A stretch of DNA of 64,000 nucleotides from Rhizophagus irregularis. Its lineage: Eukaryota; Glomeromycota; Glomeromycetes; Glomerales; Glomeraceae. The notes beneath the pieces were generated by a model. It was given only the letters and a program-made list of their open reading frames with translations, was not told the DNA's origin and did not search any database. Position 1 is the first letter of the stretch. The number at the start of each line of letters is the position of its first letter. The stretch lies in NCBI RefSeq assembly GCF_026210795.1, contig NC_089444.1, forward strand, positions 1,230,501 through 1,294,500, in the 5' to 3' direction. A program made the position numbers and the translations under genes. Below are positions 1 to 11,240 of this stretch, piece after piece.

Positions 1-124
1 GTATCAAATATAATTTGTCTAATTCAATGTTCATACTAAATTAAAAATATGAATCGATCAACCCGGGATTAACTCATTGATTTCCGCCGGTTGTCAATGT
101 ACAACTGGGGGGGGTCTGTTCACA

Positions 125-703
125 TTACCGACAATCATTTTACCAACAAAATAATAACATAATTTTAAGTATGTAATAAAATAAAGTAAGATTGAAATAA
201 TTATTTAAAATAAAACTTTTATTAGTTTATTATTTATTATTAATTAAATAATATAGTACAGTACATTATTATATTCAATTAGCATTTTGAAATACTCTAG
301 AATGCTTACAAAAAAAGCAAATTATATAAACTGAATTAAGAAAATTATTAAGAACAATTTTAAGTACATTATATTATGAAGCTGAAGCTGAAATAAATTT
401 TTTAAAAAATAAAATTGATAAAATTAAACATTGAATTCAATTTATTTTATTAGTATATATAAATATCATAGTATTTCACATTTTGTTATATATTAAACAT
501 ATAATACATATACTAATTATAATACCAACATTTCTTGTCAAATATGTATAAATAAGAATAAAATTTTTTTTTGATGTATATATTAAATATGTATTTTAAT
601 TTTCATAACTGAAGTGGGTAGTGAAATAGTAAATAAATACTGCAAGTGTTGATGGTAAAATGAGACTAGGTAAAATAAGTGTTGGTAAAATGATTGTCGG
701 TAA
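125..703. mobile_element. MITE-like element with 24-bp inverted termini
   Basis: Positions 125-148 and 680-703 are perfect inverted copies of each other (24 bp, containing CCGACAATCATTTTACC). The 530 bp between them are AT-rich and non-coding. The right end carries four spaced copies of GGTAAAAT (about 653, 668, 684 and 699), like subterminal transposase sites. I see no convincing target-site duplication, so the superfamily is open. The element ends about 140 bp upstream of the start codon at 843 and may hold part of that promoter. Confidence 0.6.
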
Positions 704-842
704 AATGCATATGGGCTAATCAGACGCATTAGCCAGATGTCACGTGATAAAATCAAATCATGATTATTTTAAATTTGAATATGATCGACATTTGACAATA
801 TTTGTGAATTGTGAAACATCAAAAAGTCAAAAAGAATAAAAA

Positions 843-1626
843 ATGTCTACGTCGCCATCATTGTCGTCTACGTCAAAGAAATTTCCTTGTTCATTATGCC
901 AATTTTCAAATAATATAAATACTCTTTACACAAAAAATAAACTTTCTTCACATCAGCGAAAGTTTCACCCAAACAACTGTATCATTCCTCATATTCAACA
1001 GTCGTCTTTAAATAACATTCCAGAGATTCAAGTCAAGAATTTTTGGAACTCACTATTGTTAAGAATAGAAAAGAAGCTTTCATATCATAGATCAGGAAGT
1101 GGAAGTAGAAAAATAATATTTGAACCTTTTAGTGAAGAATTATTTGTCAAAATTTTTTCACAAGAAGAGAACTTTACATTTATTTCTTACTTGAATAAAT
1201 ACAAATGTGTTTTTACTGGAGAACTAGGGTATAAACGCTTGGGATTTTTATTTGATTGTGAAGATTGGGGTGAAAAAAAGCATGTAAGTCGCACCAAAGC
1301 ATATGTATTTATGGAATATGAAGAAAAGCAAAAGGAGGTCTCTTTTGTTTGGTCAGACATTATAGTTACTAGAAACCATGATGGTAAAGAACCTTTAACT
1401 TTAAATAGTCCGAAATTAGCAGTTTCTTTTAATATTTTAACTGGTTACTTTCAAGATAATAATATTGATGAAAATTGCACGAGTGAAGGTGATTTACACA
1501 TAATTTTATTTATATTAATTCATACTTATTAACTAATTTACATTATTTTACACAGGAAATTCTAGCTTAGAAATGTTTGTTCAATTTTTTCTTTCTTTAA
1601 AATTGCTTTTCTATTGGTATAAATGA
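843..1626 (+). CDS. Small zinc-finger-like hypothetical protein, two exons
   Basis: Model: exon 843-1488, intron 1489-1555 (GT...ACACAG), exon 1556-1626, giving 238 aa. Reading through the intron would give a shorter spurious tail; the spliced frame ends at TGA 1624-1626. A C2H2-like motif lies at the N-terminus: C16, C19, H37, H42, with a longer C-to-H spacing than the classic finger. A Ser/Thr-rich leader precedes it. The rest (Trp/Phe-rich, no membrane segment) is not recognised. Rhizophagus genomes carry many repeat-family proteins that start with such a finger, so this may be a truncated member of the family whose other part is the decayed gene on the opposite strand just downstream; that link is inference. 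The two genes are convergent and about 100 bp apart. Confidence 0.6.
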
Positions 1627-2620
1627 ATGGTAAATATAGATTAAATTTTTTTTTTTTTTAATGTAAATAAAAAACATAAATGAAAACTTAGAGCGAAAAT
1701 ATAGCAATAAAAAAGATATATTTATTACCTTTAGCTTCTTTTTTAGCGTGTAATTCTTTTTTCCAATAAATTTCACGTCCATTGTGGATTAAATTTGATT
1801 TTAATCATTCTTTTAAAACAATTGTTTTTTGTACAATGGATTTTGGTGTATCATTCATTAAAAAATAAAGCTGTCGATTTTCATAAATTAATATATCATG
1901 AACGACAGAATTTGCTTTATTACCACCACCCATTGTTGTTGCACCAAAAAATATACGAACCTATAAATTATTAATAATTATACTGCAACACATAATACAA
2001 AATAAATATAATAACTATTACTTACATGCATATGATTTTTCTTTTCAAGACTAGAAGTAGAAAAATGTCAGAATTGTAAGTTTTTACTTTTTAAAATATG
2101 AAGAAATTGAGGAATATGACATGTAAGTATATACATATATGGGTAATATCAGTTGGATTAAACATTCCTCTTTTTTGATTAGTACTGTTTGATTTTCCAA
2201 CAGTTGGTTCACAGAATTTTAAAATCCAACTTTTAGCTGCTTGTTCAAATGAATCAATCTCTTCATCAGTAATGTGATCTTGACGTAAAAATAAATATAA
2301 ATGTAAAAATTCACGCCATAAAAATTCCATTTTCTTGCCACGCTCACCAGAAACAAATTTAGATACTTCAAAATTTTCAAGTACATTTAATTTTTCAGTA
2401 CCATTTAACGTAGTCCAATCATATTTGCTTTTTGTTTTTGATTCATAAAATTGAAAGTGAGTTAATCCTATCCGATGCATTTCTTGTTCAATTAAAGTAG
2501 AAGTACTTTTTTTAAATTGATTTATGTCTTCCATAAGTTGATAAAAAAAGCAACCAAATAAAACATCAGTAATTCATAACATGATGTGTAATTCATCGGG
2601 CACCCAATTTCCAGTTTTAT

Positions 2621-3123
2621 CACAGGTCGAAAAGTGAAAAATCAGGCATCAATCAGTCACCAATCGGTCACTAATCAGGTACCTGATTGGTGACCGATTG
2701 GTGACTGATTGGCATTTTTGCCAAATACCATTACCAATCAGGCAGTTTGCTAACTTTTGATCCAGTGATCAGAAAAGGACGAAATATAGCTCATTGGAAT
2801 CGTCTCAACAAGACGAATCTAATGGTAGTAAAATCACATTTCTAGAATTAATAGTTAATAAAATATTAAATAAAATATAAATGATATATTTTTATTTTTA
2901 CATTTTACTTAATTTCTCATCAAGTACTAATCCTAGAAATGCGATTTTACTACCATTAGATTCGTCTTGTTGAGACGATTCCAATGAGCTATATTTCGTC
3001 CTTTTCTGATCACTGGATCAAAAGTTAGCAAACTGCCTGATTGGTAATGATATTTGGCGAAAATGCCAATCAGTCACCAATTGGTGACTGATTGATGCCT
3101 GATTTTTTACTTTTCGACCTGTG
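2621..3123. mobile_element. Foldback (palindromic) MITE inserted in an exon
   Basis: The termini CACAGGTCGAAAAGT and ACTTTTCGACCTGTG start an inverted repeat of about 200 bp per arm around an AT-rich centre near 2880. The left arm contains a second palindrome centred on GGTACC near 2680, partly deleted in the right arm. Coding sequence of the minus-strand pseudogene resumes directly on both sides, so the element landed inside an exon. Flanking TTTAT and TTAAT could be an imperfect 5-bp duplication. No coding capacity. Confidence 0.75.
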
Positions 3124-3545
3124 TTAATCATAGGAAATAAGCAAGGATTTGCGTGTCCTAATAAATAATATATAGTAATTCATTATTAAATACTAAACAA
3201 TTTATTTTTCGCTTTAAAATAATATTACTTACCCATTTTGTTTCCAGTAATATTCCATGAATGGTTCATATTGGAGCGTAGACATTCACAATATAAACAA
3301 AAAAAATTTGAATTTGCAGCCTTAATTCTCATAACCAATGCCATAAATTTCCAGTCACCAGAAAAAAACAATTCAACTGTCCAAATAACATCATCACAAT
3401 CTTTAAATCCATCTTTTATTTCATCTAATTCATTAATAATTTGAGATACTGCAAGTGACAAATATTCATATTTCTCTTTTCTAATATATAAAAGAATACT
3501 TAAAAAAAATTCAAACATTTAAATTAATAAATAATAATCAACATA

Positions 3546-4308
3546 TCCACCGATCTGCGGAATTAACAAAATTCGTCTAAATTAAGGAATTTGACAATAA
3601 TTTAATAAAAATTAGGTAAATTAAGTTTTGCAAAAATGATCACACTTGTGTTACATGATCATATGACAGATATTAAGAAATTACTTCAACAAAAAGTAGC
3701 GTTAAAAAAATTTTTTTCTTTCGTAAACTCCCTATTAAACTCCCCATCAACTCCCCCATCAACTTTTCAAACAGTTTTTACATCAAGTAAGTTGAGAATT
3801 TTTGCAAGTATATTTGTAATTATTTTATATTAGATACAACTTGGAGCTGTTTTTTTATTTTTTTTTATAGTTTATAGAAAAAATTTATTTAGAAAGCAAA
3901 ATTATTCAAAAAAAATCTTTTCAATAAATAAATAACTCTAAATATTTATAACGATGTTTTAGCGAATTTAGATTATGTATTGATTAGTTGTTTAATTAAA
4001 ATCTATTTGATATTTATTATTAATTATTTTTCAGTTAATTTTTTTTCATTAAATCATTAAATATTCTGAATTTTGTAAAGTTTTCTTTTGTTTTTTTTAA
4101 TAAACTAACTTTATAATATTTTTTTCCTTTTTTTTCTAGAAACTCCTTTTACTGGTTTTGGGTTAAAGAGGTAAATATTTTGGGAGAGGTCTTAAAAGTT
4201 TTTTTATATATTTTTGACATTTTTTCTTACATAGGAACGGGTTTTGATCAATTTTAATCGGTACTGCGCCACATAACTGATGATCGGCAAATTCCGCAAA
4301 TTGGCGGA
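3546..4308. mobile_element. TA-flanked MITE inside an intron
   Basis: Imperfect inverted termini read TCCACCGATCTGCGGAATT at the left and AATTCCGCAAATTGGCGGA at the right, with TA on each side (3544-3545 and 4309-4310). This fits a non-autonomous Tc1/mariner-like element. It lies in the intron between the exons ending at 4342 and starting at 3498 of the minus-strand pseudogene. A 65-aa frame inside it (3636-3833) has no recognisable domain and is left out. Confidence 0.5.
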
Positions 4309-5729
4309 TATGATTAAATAATTAATTAATAATAAGCTTACCAATATTGATTGCTTGGTTTTAAAACCTCATCTTTTTCATTTAATAGACATACTGTTAA
4401 CATTACATGTGAATATTGGTAAATTACAATATGTTCATCTCCTCCTAATTTTAATTTAATTGTATCTCCAAAAACCAAAATAGGTGAAGAACCTTTCTTC
4501 CATATAGGAACTAAAATATTTAAAAGATCTTTAATAGATCGAAAAGAACATAATCCATTTTGATCATTATTATTATTTTGAGCATTATTACTATTAATAT
4601 TAGGAGGATCTAGATTTTCTCTCGATTGATCTAAAGTTGATGAAGTAATTTTAATAGTATAATTATGTATTGGAATTAGAGAATTCATAATTTGTTGATT
4701 TGATGTTTTCGCTCTTCAATATGATATCCTTTTTCAATATTTGGATCAACCATTGCAAGACGTCAATATCCTTGTCATGAAATCAAACATTCATCAATTG
4801 CTCGAAGTACAGCATCACAATGAGATTGAAAATCAATAACTACTATTTTCCCATCAATTTCAAGTTCAATCAATCTTAACTGACTATTATTAATGTTGTT
4901 ATTTTTTAATATAACAGTTGATTGAGTTTTAAAATCCTTAGCCAGTGAATGTAAACATCTATTTTTCTGTGATGTTGAAACTTCAGTATATGGATGCTTT
5001 CTATTTATTATAATAGGTACATCAACATTTTCTCTTACTTCAATTAAATCAGGTATATTAAAGTCAAATAGTAAAACTCCTGAAACTTTTGAGCTAGCTT
5101 CATTCCAATTATCTGATTTTATTATTGATTAAAAAAAAAAAAAAAAAAAATTTTATTAAATAAAAATTACCTTATAAAATTCATTTGCTACACCTGAAGA
5201 TGATCGAGTATTTGAAATAATTTTGGATATATTATTATGATCTTTCCATTCAATTGAATATTTAATTTTTCCATTAGGTAAATAATTAGATTCACAAATA
5301 ATTAAAAATCCCCCAAAACTGTTTCAACTTTATATTTATCTGGAATTTTATATACAGGCAAATTTTTTTTACTATGCTGTGTATACTTGACATTTAAAGG
5401 ATAATTTCCTAGTGATAAAATATTGTAACTCCTTTCATGTTGTTTTCTATTAGCCTCATAATAGATAAGTTCAATAATAGAACTTGTTGGATAATCACAA
5501 ATAAAAATAGGTTTGTTATGATTAGGCAACTTAGATTCTTGATCATTAAATAAATTATCATCAGTTTCAAATTTCTATAAAAACAATAAACTGTACAATT
5601 AGAATAAATTTAAATGGACCGCAGATTGTTACTAATATATATAATAAAATCATCATACTGTACATACATCAATGTTTCGTTCGCCATTATTTTCAATAAG
5701 GCTTCATTCATCATCATTTTTGTTAAATT

Positions 5730-7087
5730 CTATAACTAATTAAAAAAATAACAAAAATAACGTTAATTCTTATTATTATATAATAAAAATACTTAATACT
5801 TTGCGTAAATAATATAATTAATATAATAATAATTATAAAAGTACTTGGTTTTGATTTTTTCCATATTTATTAAGTTTATGTCAGTTTGAAACGTTTATAA
5901 AGTTAATTTATAATGTGATAAAATATATTTAAGCTTAGTATACAACATATAGTCACATATACTGAAACTAATTCACAACCTCGTAACATTGTATTTAGGG
6001 AATTTACCAGGCGCCTCCCTAATATATCTGAAAGATAAAAAAACAAACTATTTAATATATTCCCAAGTTCACTGCATTTTGGCCAATAGAACATAATGCA
6101 CTTATGGATGCATTAGCTGATCCCAGGAAATGTTAGAATTTCAAGACTATTGAATGGATAACATATATACGATCGAAGATCTTTAGGGTGAAGAGGTGGG
6201 ATGATATAAGTCATTGCATCACAAACTCTGGAAAGAATTTAGCCAAGAAAATTTTTTCCTGATATTGCACTACGCATTTTTCAGGTGATGTAACTCTTGA
6301 TCATTTAACCTGACCTAGTCTTCTCTTCTATACTTTTAACTGGAGATGCTTTCAGGTATTCGGACTTGACTCAGAACATAATTCTAACACCTCATTAAGC
6401 AGGATTTTGGGCTCTCTGATTTCATCGCAGAGCACACAATACTTTTTATTTCTTTGACTATTGCCATGCAAATACCAATACATATAGGGTAGATTCTGGA
6501 GTCAAAGATCTCATAGCAATCTATTTGATGCTCACCTTTCTTATCTACACTGAAGTTTAGTTCCATGTGCTGGAGTCATAATTTACTCAAAGAAAATCAA
6601 TGTGTCGATATATAACAAGAAGAATATCTGAAATTTTCACGTATTCCATGATTTGATCTTGATATAGAGGTAAGATTTCTTAGATTCACTAAATTTGCAC
6701 AAAGCAGATAAAAGAATCATTAACCAGGAGGACTTACCTTTTACTGTATAAGTTTTGTAGTGAACCTAAAATTGTGGAATAGATTTATTGTGTAAAGATG
6801 ATTGATCACAATCCGACACTCGCCACATCACGCAAAAAAATATATAGTAGCTATCATGCAAAAAACGCGCTTTGATTTATTATTTGTATAAAAAATTACA
6901 TATTATTTCATACTATGTAATAAAAAATATTACGGTTCTTTAAAGGTCTTATTTGTAAAAAAATATGTTTGAGAAAATTTGTGTAAGAATCATAATCACA
7001 GAAATAAGCCAAGCATCTAAACCACCTTCCCTTTAAATGATGCAACATTAGAAAATGATAATTCGGTAAAGTTAATGTGTATATATA
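5730..7087. other. Intergenic, short unidentified coding-like relics
   Basis: No gene model is supported. Minus-strand open stretches at 6094-5903 and 6566-6384 have a more balanced base composition than the flanks and could be remnants of a retroelement or gene, but no domain is recognisable. The rest is AT-rich. Confidence 0.4.
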
Positions 7088-7208
7088 TGTTGTGCGTCAA
7101 GTGTTGATTTGCGTCAGATGCAGCTGACGCGCGTCAGATGTAAATCGACACTTGACGCGCGTCAGTTAATAATTGACAACTGAGGCGCGTTGGCTGTCAT
7201 CTGACGCA
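7088..7208 (+). repeat. Left 121-bp terminal inverted repeat
   Basis: GC-rich compared with its surroundings. It contains two copies of the palindrome TGACGCGCGTCA (7125-7136 and 7153-7164) and further GCGTCA half sites, likely integrase-binding sites (inference). Confidence 0.85.
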
Positions 7209-7439
7209 AGTCAGCTGTCGTCTGACGCAATTTCTTTTAATTACAATTGGTACTTTTTTATTCATCAAATTAAGAAATTTTATTGTTTTATTTTTCAAAT
7301 GAACTAAAAGTTTATACAATCTCTTCCTTTAATTATTCTTTGGTAAATACTCTAAATATACAATTTTTTTAAAAATACTATTATTACGAATGATAATTAT
7401 ATAATAAAAATAATAAACAGATAGTAAAATTTTACTTAC

Positions 7440-9571
7440 TTAATTAACTTCATTTTTGTTTTGGCATTGTCGACCACCATGACATCTGCTTCCACAGTTA
7501 TTTCCCATTTTTCTACAATAGCACCTATTACTGTTGCAATTTCCTTTACAATTACATATTGTACCTGTGGTTGAACCTATATTTTGGAGACGTGCAGCCT
7601 CTCTAACAGTAATTGTACTTGTAGGTATTATTTCAAGTTCCGGAAATTGGTTAACACCAAGGGGGCTAATTTCTCCTGCTGAATAGAAGACATTAATGAC
7701 TCCAAATTGAGAACCTAACCGATATTGATTATTAATTTTTTCCAGGATTTTGCATGGGAGCATAGGTCGGTCAGTACCAAAGCGATCAATTTTTGGAACA
7801 GAGATTCGTACTAAATCTCCAACTTCATAGTTGTTTGGTCTTTTCTTTCCCTTATTCATTTGGTTAACCATCTTTTCAGTATAATTTTCAAGGTCTCGCC
7901 GAGCAGCTTCTCTTAATATTTTATGGTTTGTAACTCTCTCTTGTGATGAAGCTTCATTTGTAATGTCAATAAGAACGGGGTCAATAGGAATAGGCTGTTC
8001 TGACGTCTCATTCTCCCTGGTTTCAAAATATACTGCTTTATCTTGGTTTTGTGAAACCTAAAATAATGAAAGTTGATAAAATTATATAAAATATTGTTAA
8101 ATCATTTAATTAATTAAAAATTACACTAAAAATTTCATTAAAAATCATTGAAAATTTCGTTAAAAATCAATAAAAATTTTATTTAAAAATCAATAAAAAT
8201 TATTTAATAAAATTTACAATTAAAATTAATAAATTATAATATAAAACTAATAAAATTTACGATAAAAATTAATAAAAATTATAATAACTGAAAAATCAAA
8301 TAAGTAAAATAAAGATATTACCATATGAGATGATGCTGGAGAATCTAAAAAAAATAAAAAAAGCTATATTAAATATTAAGTTAAATATAATTAGTAATAA
8401 TAACAACTTATTTACCAAGTAAATTTTCATTAAAATCAAAATCATTATCTAAATTTTCATCTGAACTTTCAAAATCTGCAATTTTGATCATTTCAGGAAT
8501 GTTTTCTTCGTCATAAATGCCTCGGGCAAATAGTTCATCAATTAAACTACAATTTCCACGAGGTTTATCACCATAAACTAGTTCGTAAGGAGTTTTTTTA
8601 TGTGATCTACAAATGGAATTATTCATGGACAAGACTACTAAACGAAGCCCATATGACCAATCTTTTCTTCCGGAAGTTTCTCTCCACTTCCCCAATTTTT
8701 GTTGTAAAATACCATTTCCCCTTTCTACCAAACCTTGGGACTGCGGATGACGAGGCCTTCCATTAATAATTTTTACAGATGGCCAAAGGCCAACAAGTTC
8801 CTTTATTATTTCTGCGCAAAACTCCTTCCCATTATCAGATTGTAAAATGGTTGGAGGAGAGCCAATAAAAAAAAATAAATCAAATAAAAAGGCTGCCACT
8901 TCAATAGCTCGTTTGGAAGTTAGTGGTCTCGCCCAAGAGAATCTTGTAAAGTGATCACGAACGTGACAAATGTATTTGTAATCCCCGTCAGCGTCATATG
9001 ACAAATCAATCAAATCTATCTGTAGAAAAGAAATACTCTTAAATTAAAATGAATTTTTTCATAATCAATATAAATAATTTACCTGGACACGAGACAGATA
9101 GTTTTTTGCAATTATTGGTTTACTTGCTAAAGGATGGAAAGAAGGCTTTCGGGTGGCACATATAGTGCAGTTGTTGACAAACTTTTCAACAATTTCCTGT
9201 CTTACAAAACTCCAATTTTGTTTAACTGATTCCCATAACTGTTTCTGACCAGCGTGATTATCAATTTCAGCATGTATCCTGCATAATACTTCATACATAT
9301 TTTCAACAATTAAAACAGGTTTATTATCACGCTTGGCCATAATCCTATAATCTCCTGGAGTAATCTCTTCAAGGATAAAACGTTTTCTTGCCCACTCACG
9401 TGTAGTCTTTGTATCAATTTCTTTGTTGGAAGGATCAAGTAATATTTTTTTTATTCTTTCAAAAAGATTTTCATTAACTAAAGCTTTTTCTTGTCGACAT
9501 TCTGGCAGAGAGCTTATATAATTATTAACTATATTATCAAGTGTAGCCTTGCTAATAAAGTTGTATTCCAT
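7440..9571 (-). CDS. Integrase-type transposase (Ginger-like), four exons
   Basis: Model, minus strand: 9571-9083, 9019-8416, 8344-8322 and 8057-7440, all with GT/AG introns and continuous frame, giving 577 aa. Domains in order: N-terminal helical region; H2C2 zinc-binding domain (H100, H106, C135, C138) as in retroviral-type integrases; rve integrase core with D165/D168, D225 in QSDNGKEF and E262 in GLVERGN, a DDE triad with 36 residues between the second D and E; a region near 'YEVGDLVRI' resembling an integrase C-terminal barrel; and a terminal cysteine cluster (CNCKGNCNSNRCYC and following) similar to the CRC/tesmin type or KRAB-A-domain-containing-2-like proteins. It should cut and join the element ends in the nucleus. 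No stop or frameshift is seen. The 23-nt third exon is small but its phase fits exactly. Confidence 0.85.
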
Positions 9572-9684
9572 TAAAAAATTAAAAGATTAAATGTTGATAT
9601 AATTAAAATGTAAAAAGGACGTTAAAAGGTAAAGAGCAGAGCGTAGAGTAGATGGTGTAACAATAGTAATTTATTGATTATTAA

Positions 9685-9805
9685 TGCGTCAGATGACAGC
9701 CAACGCGCCTCAGTTGTCAATTATTAACTGACGCGCGTCAAGTGTTGATTTACATCTGACGCGCGTCAGCTGCATCTGACGCAAATCGACACTTGACGCA
9801 CAACA
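9685..9805 (-). repeat. Right 121-bp terminal inverted repeat
   Basis: Inverted copy of 7088-7208 with two mismatches. Palindromes TGACGCGCGTCA lie at 9729-9740 and 9757-9768. It lies about 110 bp upstream of the transposase start codon and so probably overlaps its promoter. Confidence 0.85.
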
Positions 9806-9919
9806 TATATGACTCTTTTGGTACAACCTCATAAGATCCAATTTTTTTTACAACTAGTTTCATTTCGTTAAATTTTTAATCAAATTTAAATTCCCTAAAT
9901 GTTAAGACCAATTACAGTA

Positions 9920-10463
9920 TTAAAGATATTGTCTCTTTCTAGGTCTTGAATCATCTTTTTTGTGTAGTTCAATAGTGTCAGAAATTGGATTGGATTCAAA
10001 AGTTTCACTACAATATTCACCCTCGTTACAAGAGGTGGTTTTAGTTCTGTTAGTGGAAGAAATGTCATTGCTTCTTTTCCCAGTGATTCGGTTGGCCTTC
10101 CCGACACTTTTGTAAGAGCTAAATCCATTTCTTTGTTCTCTTTGTCTGATAACGTTACATCGTTTGGTTTCTTAAAAAAAAATTTATTATTAACCAAATA
10201 TATACATAAAAATGAGATAGTAGAATGAATACAAATTCAATAATAGACTTACCAACTGGTCTGTTGTAAGAACTATTCTCAAGTTTCTGATCTGCCTGAT
10301 CTATGGACAATAATTCATTGTGTTCTTTGAAAGGCTTCCCAGCTTCTACCCACTCTTTGTATTTGGCCCAATTTACGGAAGACTTAAAACTTTTACTTGC
10401 TCTTTTTAGTTGTTCTTCAGTATATTGAGGAAACTGAGACCAAGAAAACTGAGTTTCAGACAT
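9920..10463 (-). CDS. Hypothetical protein, two exons, 153 aa
   Basis: Model: 10463-10253 and 10170-9920 with intron 10252-10171 (GTAAGT...TTTTAAG). The joined frame stays open to TAA at 9920-9922 (211 + 251 nt = 154 codons). The N-terminal half has an aromatic, charged stretch around 'WAKYKEWVEAGKPF'; the C-terminal half is Arg/Lys/Ser/Thr-rich and ends near RPRKRQYL, which could be a nuclear signal. No signal peptide or membrane segment. I do not recognise the family. It begins 115 bp outside the right end of the Ginger element, so it is not part of the transposon. Confidence 0.6.
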
Positions 10464-11240
10464 ATTTAAGAGTTTTTCTTAAAGGTTGATTATGAATATT
10501 ATGAATGTGACATCAATAATGTGATTTTTGTACTGGAAAATTTAATGTAATACAAACTAAGTAATCATGTATAGGAACACAAGAATAAATGAGTCAGCGT
10601 TACTACCATTGCACGATTTTCTTATATTAGTTAATCCTAGTTTTACGTAATTATTCTACGGTTTACCTAAAATGCATAGTCTAAGTTTCATCTCCAATAT
10701 CATTGGCCGGCAACTATTTTACACTGCGAGAAGTAGCGAATGCGAAACTTCAGTGTTAGAGGGAAAAAAAATTACACATTCTTTTGTTATACTGTGCATC
10801 AATCTCACATAACCGGTCTATGCTACGATTACGAACCTGAATTTATTGCTTGAAGTGAAGCAAGTAAGACAATATTCTGTTCCATTTTTATACCATTCGC
10901 CATGTAATCCGTAATTTTCATATTTCCATCGCAAATAGGACATGGTGAGCTTCACGGCTGTGGGTGATGCAAAATTATAATTATCAATCCCTCTAAAACT
11001 ATTTCAGAATTTCAAGTATGTGAAATGCTCTAACATGGATTTATAATTAATTCTGGATCGGGTCTAGCTTCGAATTTATAAAAAGATGGCCTTTTGATAA
11101 TTACCATGGTTCATGTCCAGTTTCTTTCTTATATATTTTATATAATTTGGATCGAAACTTATTTGTCAAAATACTTGGTAAACCAGTCAATTTAGCATAC
11201 CAATCCAGATATTCGGGGGTTAATATTTTATAGGATATGG
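10464..11240. other. Intergenic with one short protein-like relic
   Basis: About 11225-11065 on the minus strand reads as a coherent peptide fragment (includes KLTGLPSILTNKFRSKLYK) ending in TAA. It looks like the relic of a repeat-family gene that I cannot name. Nothing else is supported. Confidence 0.35.

Larger units (their letters stand above)
1729..5729 (-). pseudogene. Decayed multi-exon repeat-family (transposase-like) gene
   Basis: Exons read by eye on the minus strand: 5729-5668, 5574-5171, about 5127-4342, 3498-3233, 3157-3124 continuing at 2620-2026 after an insertion, and 1960-1729. The fourth exon has a GDWKFMA-like stretch and a CLYCEC zinc-knuckle-like motif; the fifth has a WVPDELHIM motif. 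These recall a very abundant Rhizophagus family of unknown, probably transposon-linked, function. Six in-frame TGA codons (5704-5706, 4775-4777, 4763-4765, 2574-2576, 2068-2070, 1805-1807) and about four frameshifts (the C-run near 5311, near 4688, near 2540, near 2110) break it. No TAA or TAG was needed in the reconstruction. A foldback element interrupts exon five and a MITE sits in the third intron. The 5' start was not found. It cannot encode a full protein. Confidence 0.7.
7088..9805 (-). mobile_element. Complete Ginger-like DNA transposon
   Basis: The element is 2718 bp. Its ends, 7088-7208 and 9685-9805, are 121-bp inverted repeats that I could align without gaps and with only two mismatches. 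The outermost bases are TGTTG, fitting the TGTNR ends described for Ginger transposons, and the flanks 7084-7087 and 9806-9809 are both TATA, matching the 4-bp target duplication expected of integrase-type DNA transposons. It encodes one gene with an H2C2 zinc domain and a DDE integrase core. The near-identical ends, clean duplication and intact frame point to recent insertion and possible activity. Confidence 0.85.

Noticed and set aside
3238-3444. 68-codon plus-strand frame
   Set aside because: Antisense shadow of the pseudogene exon at 3498-3233.
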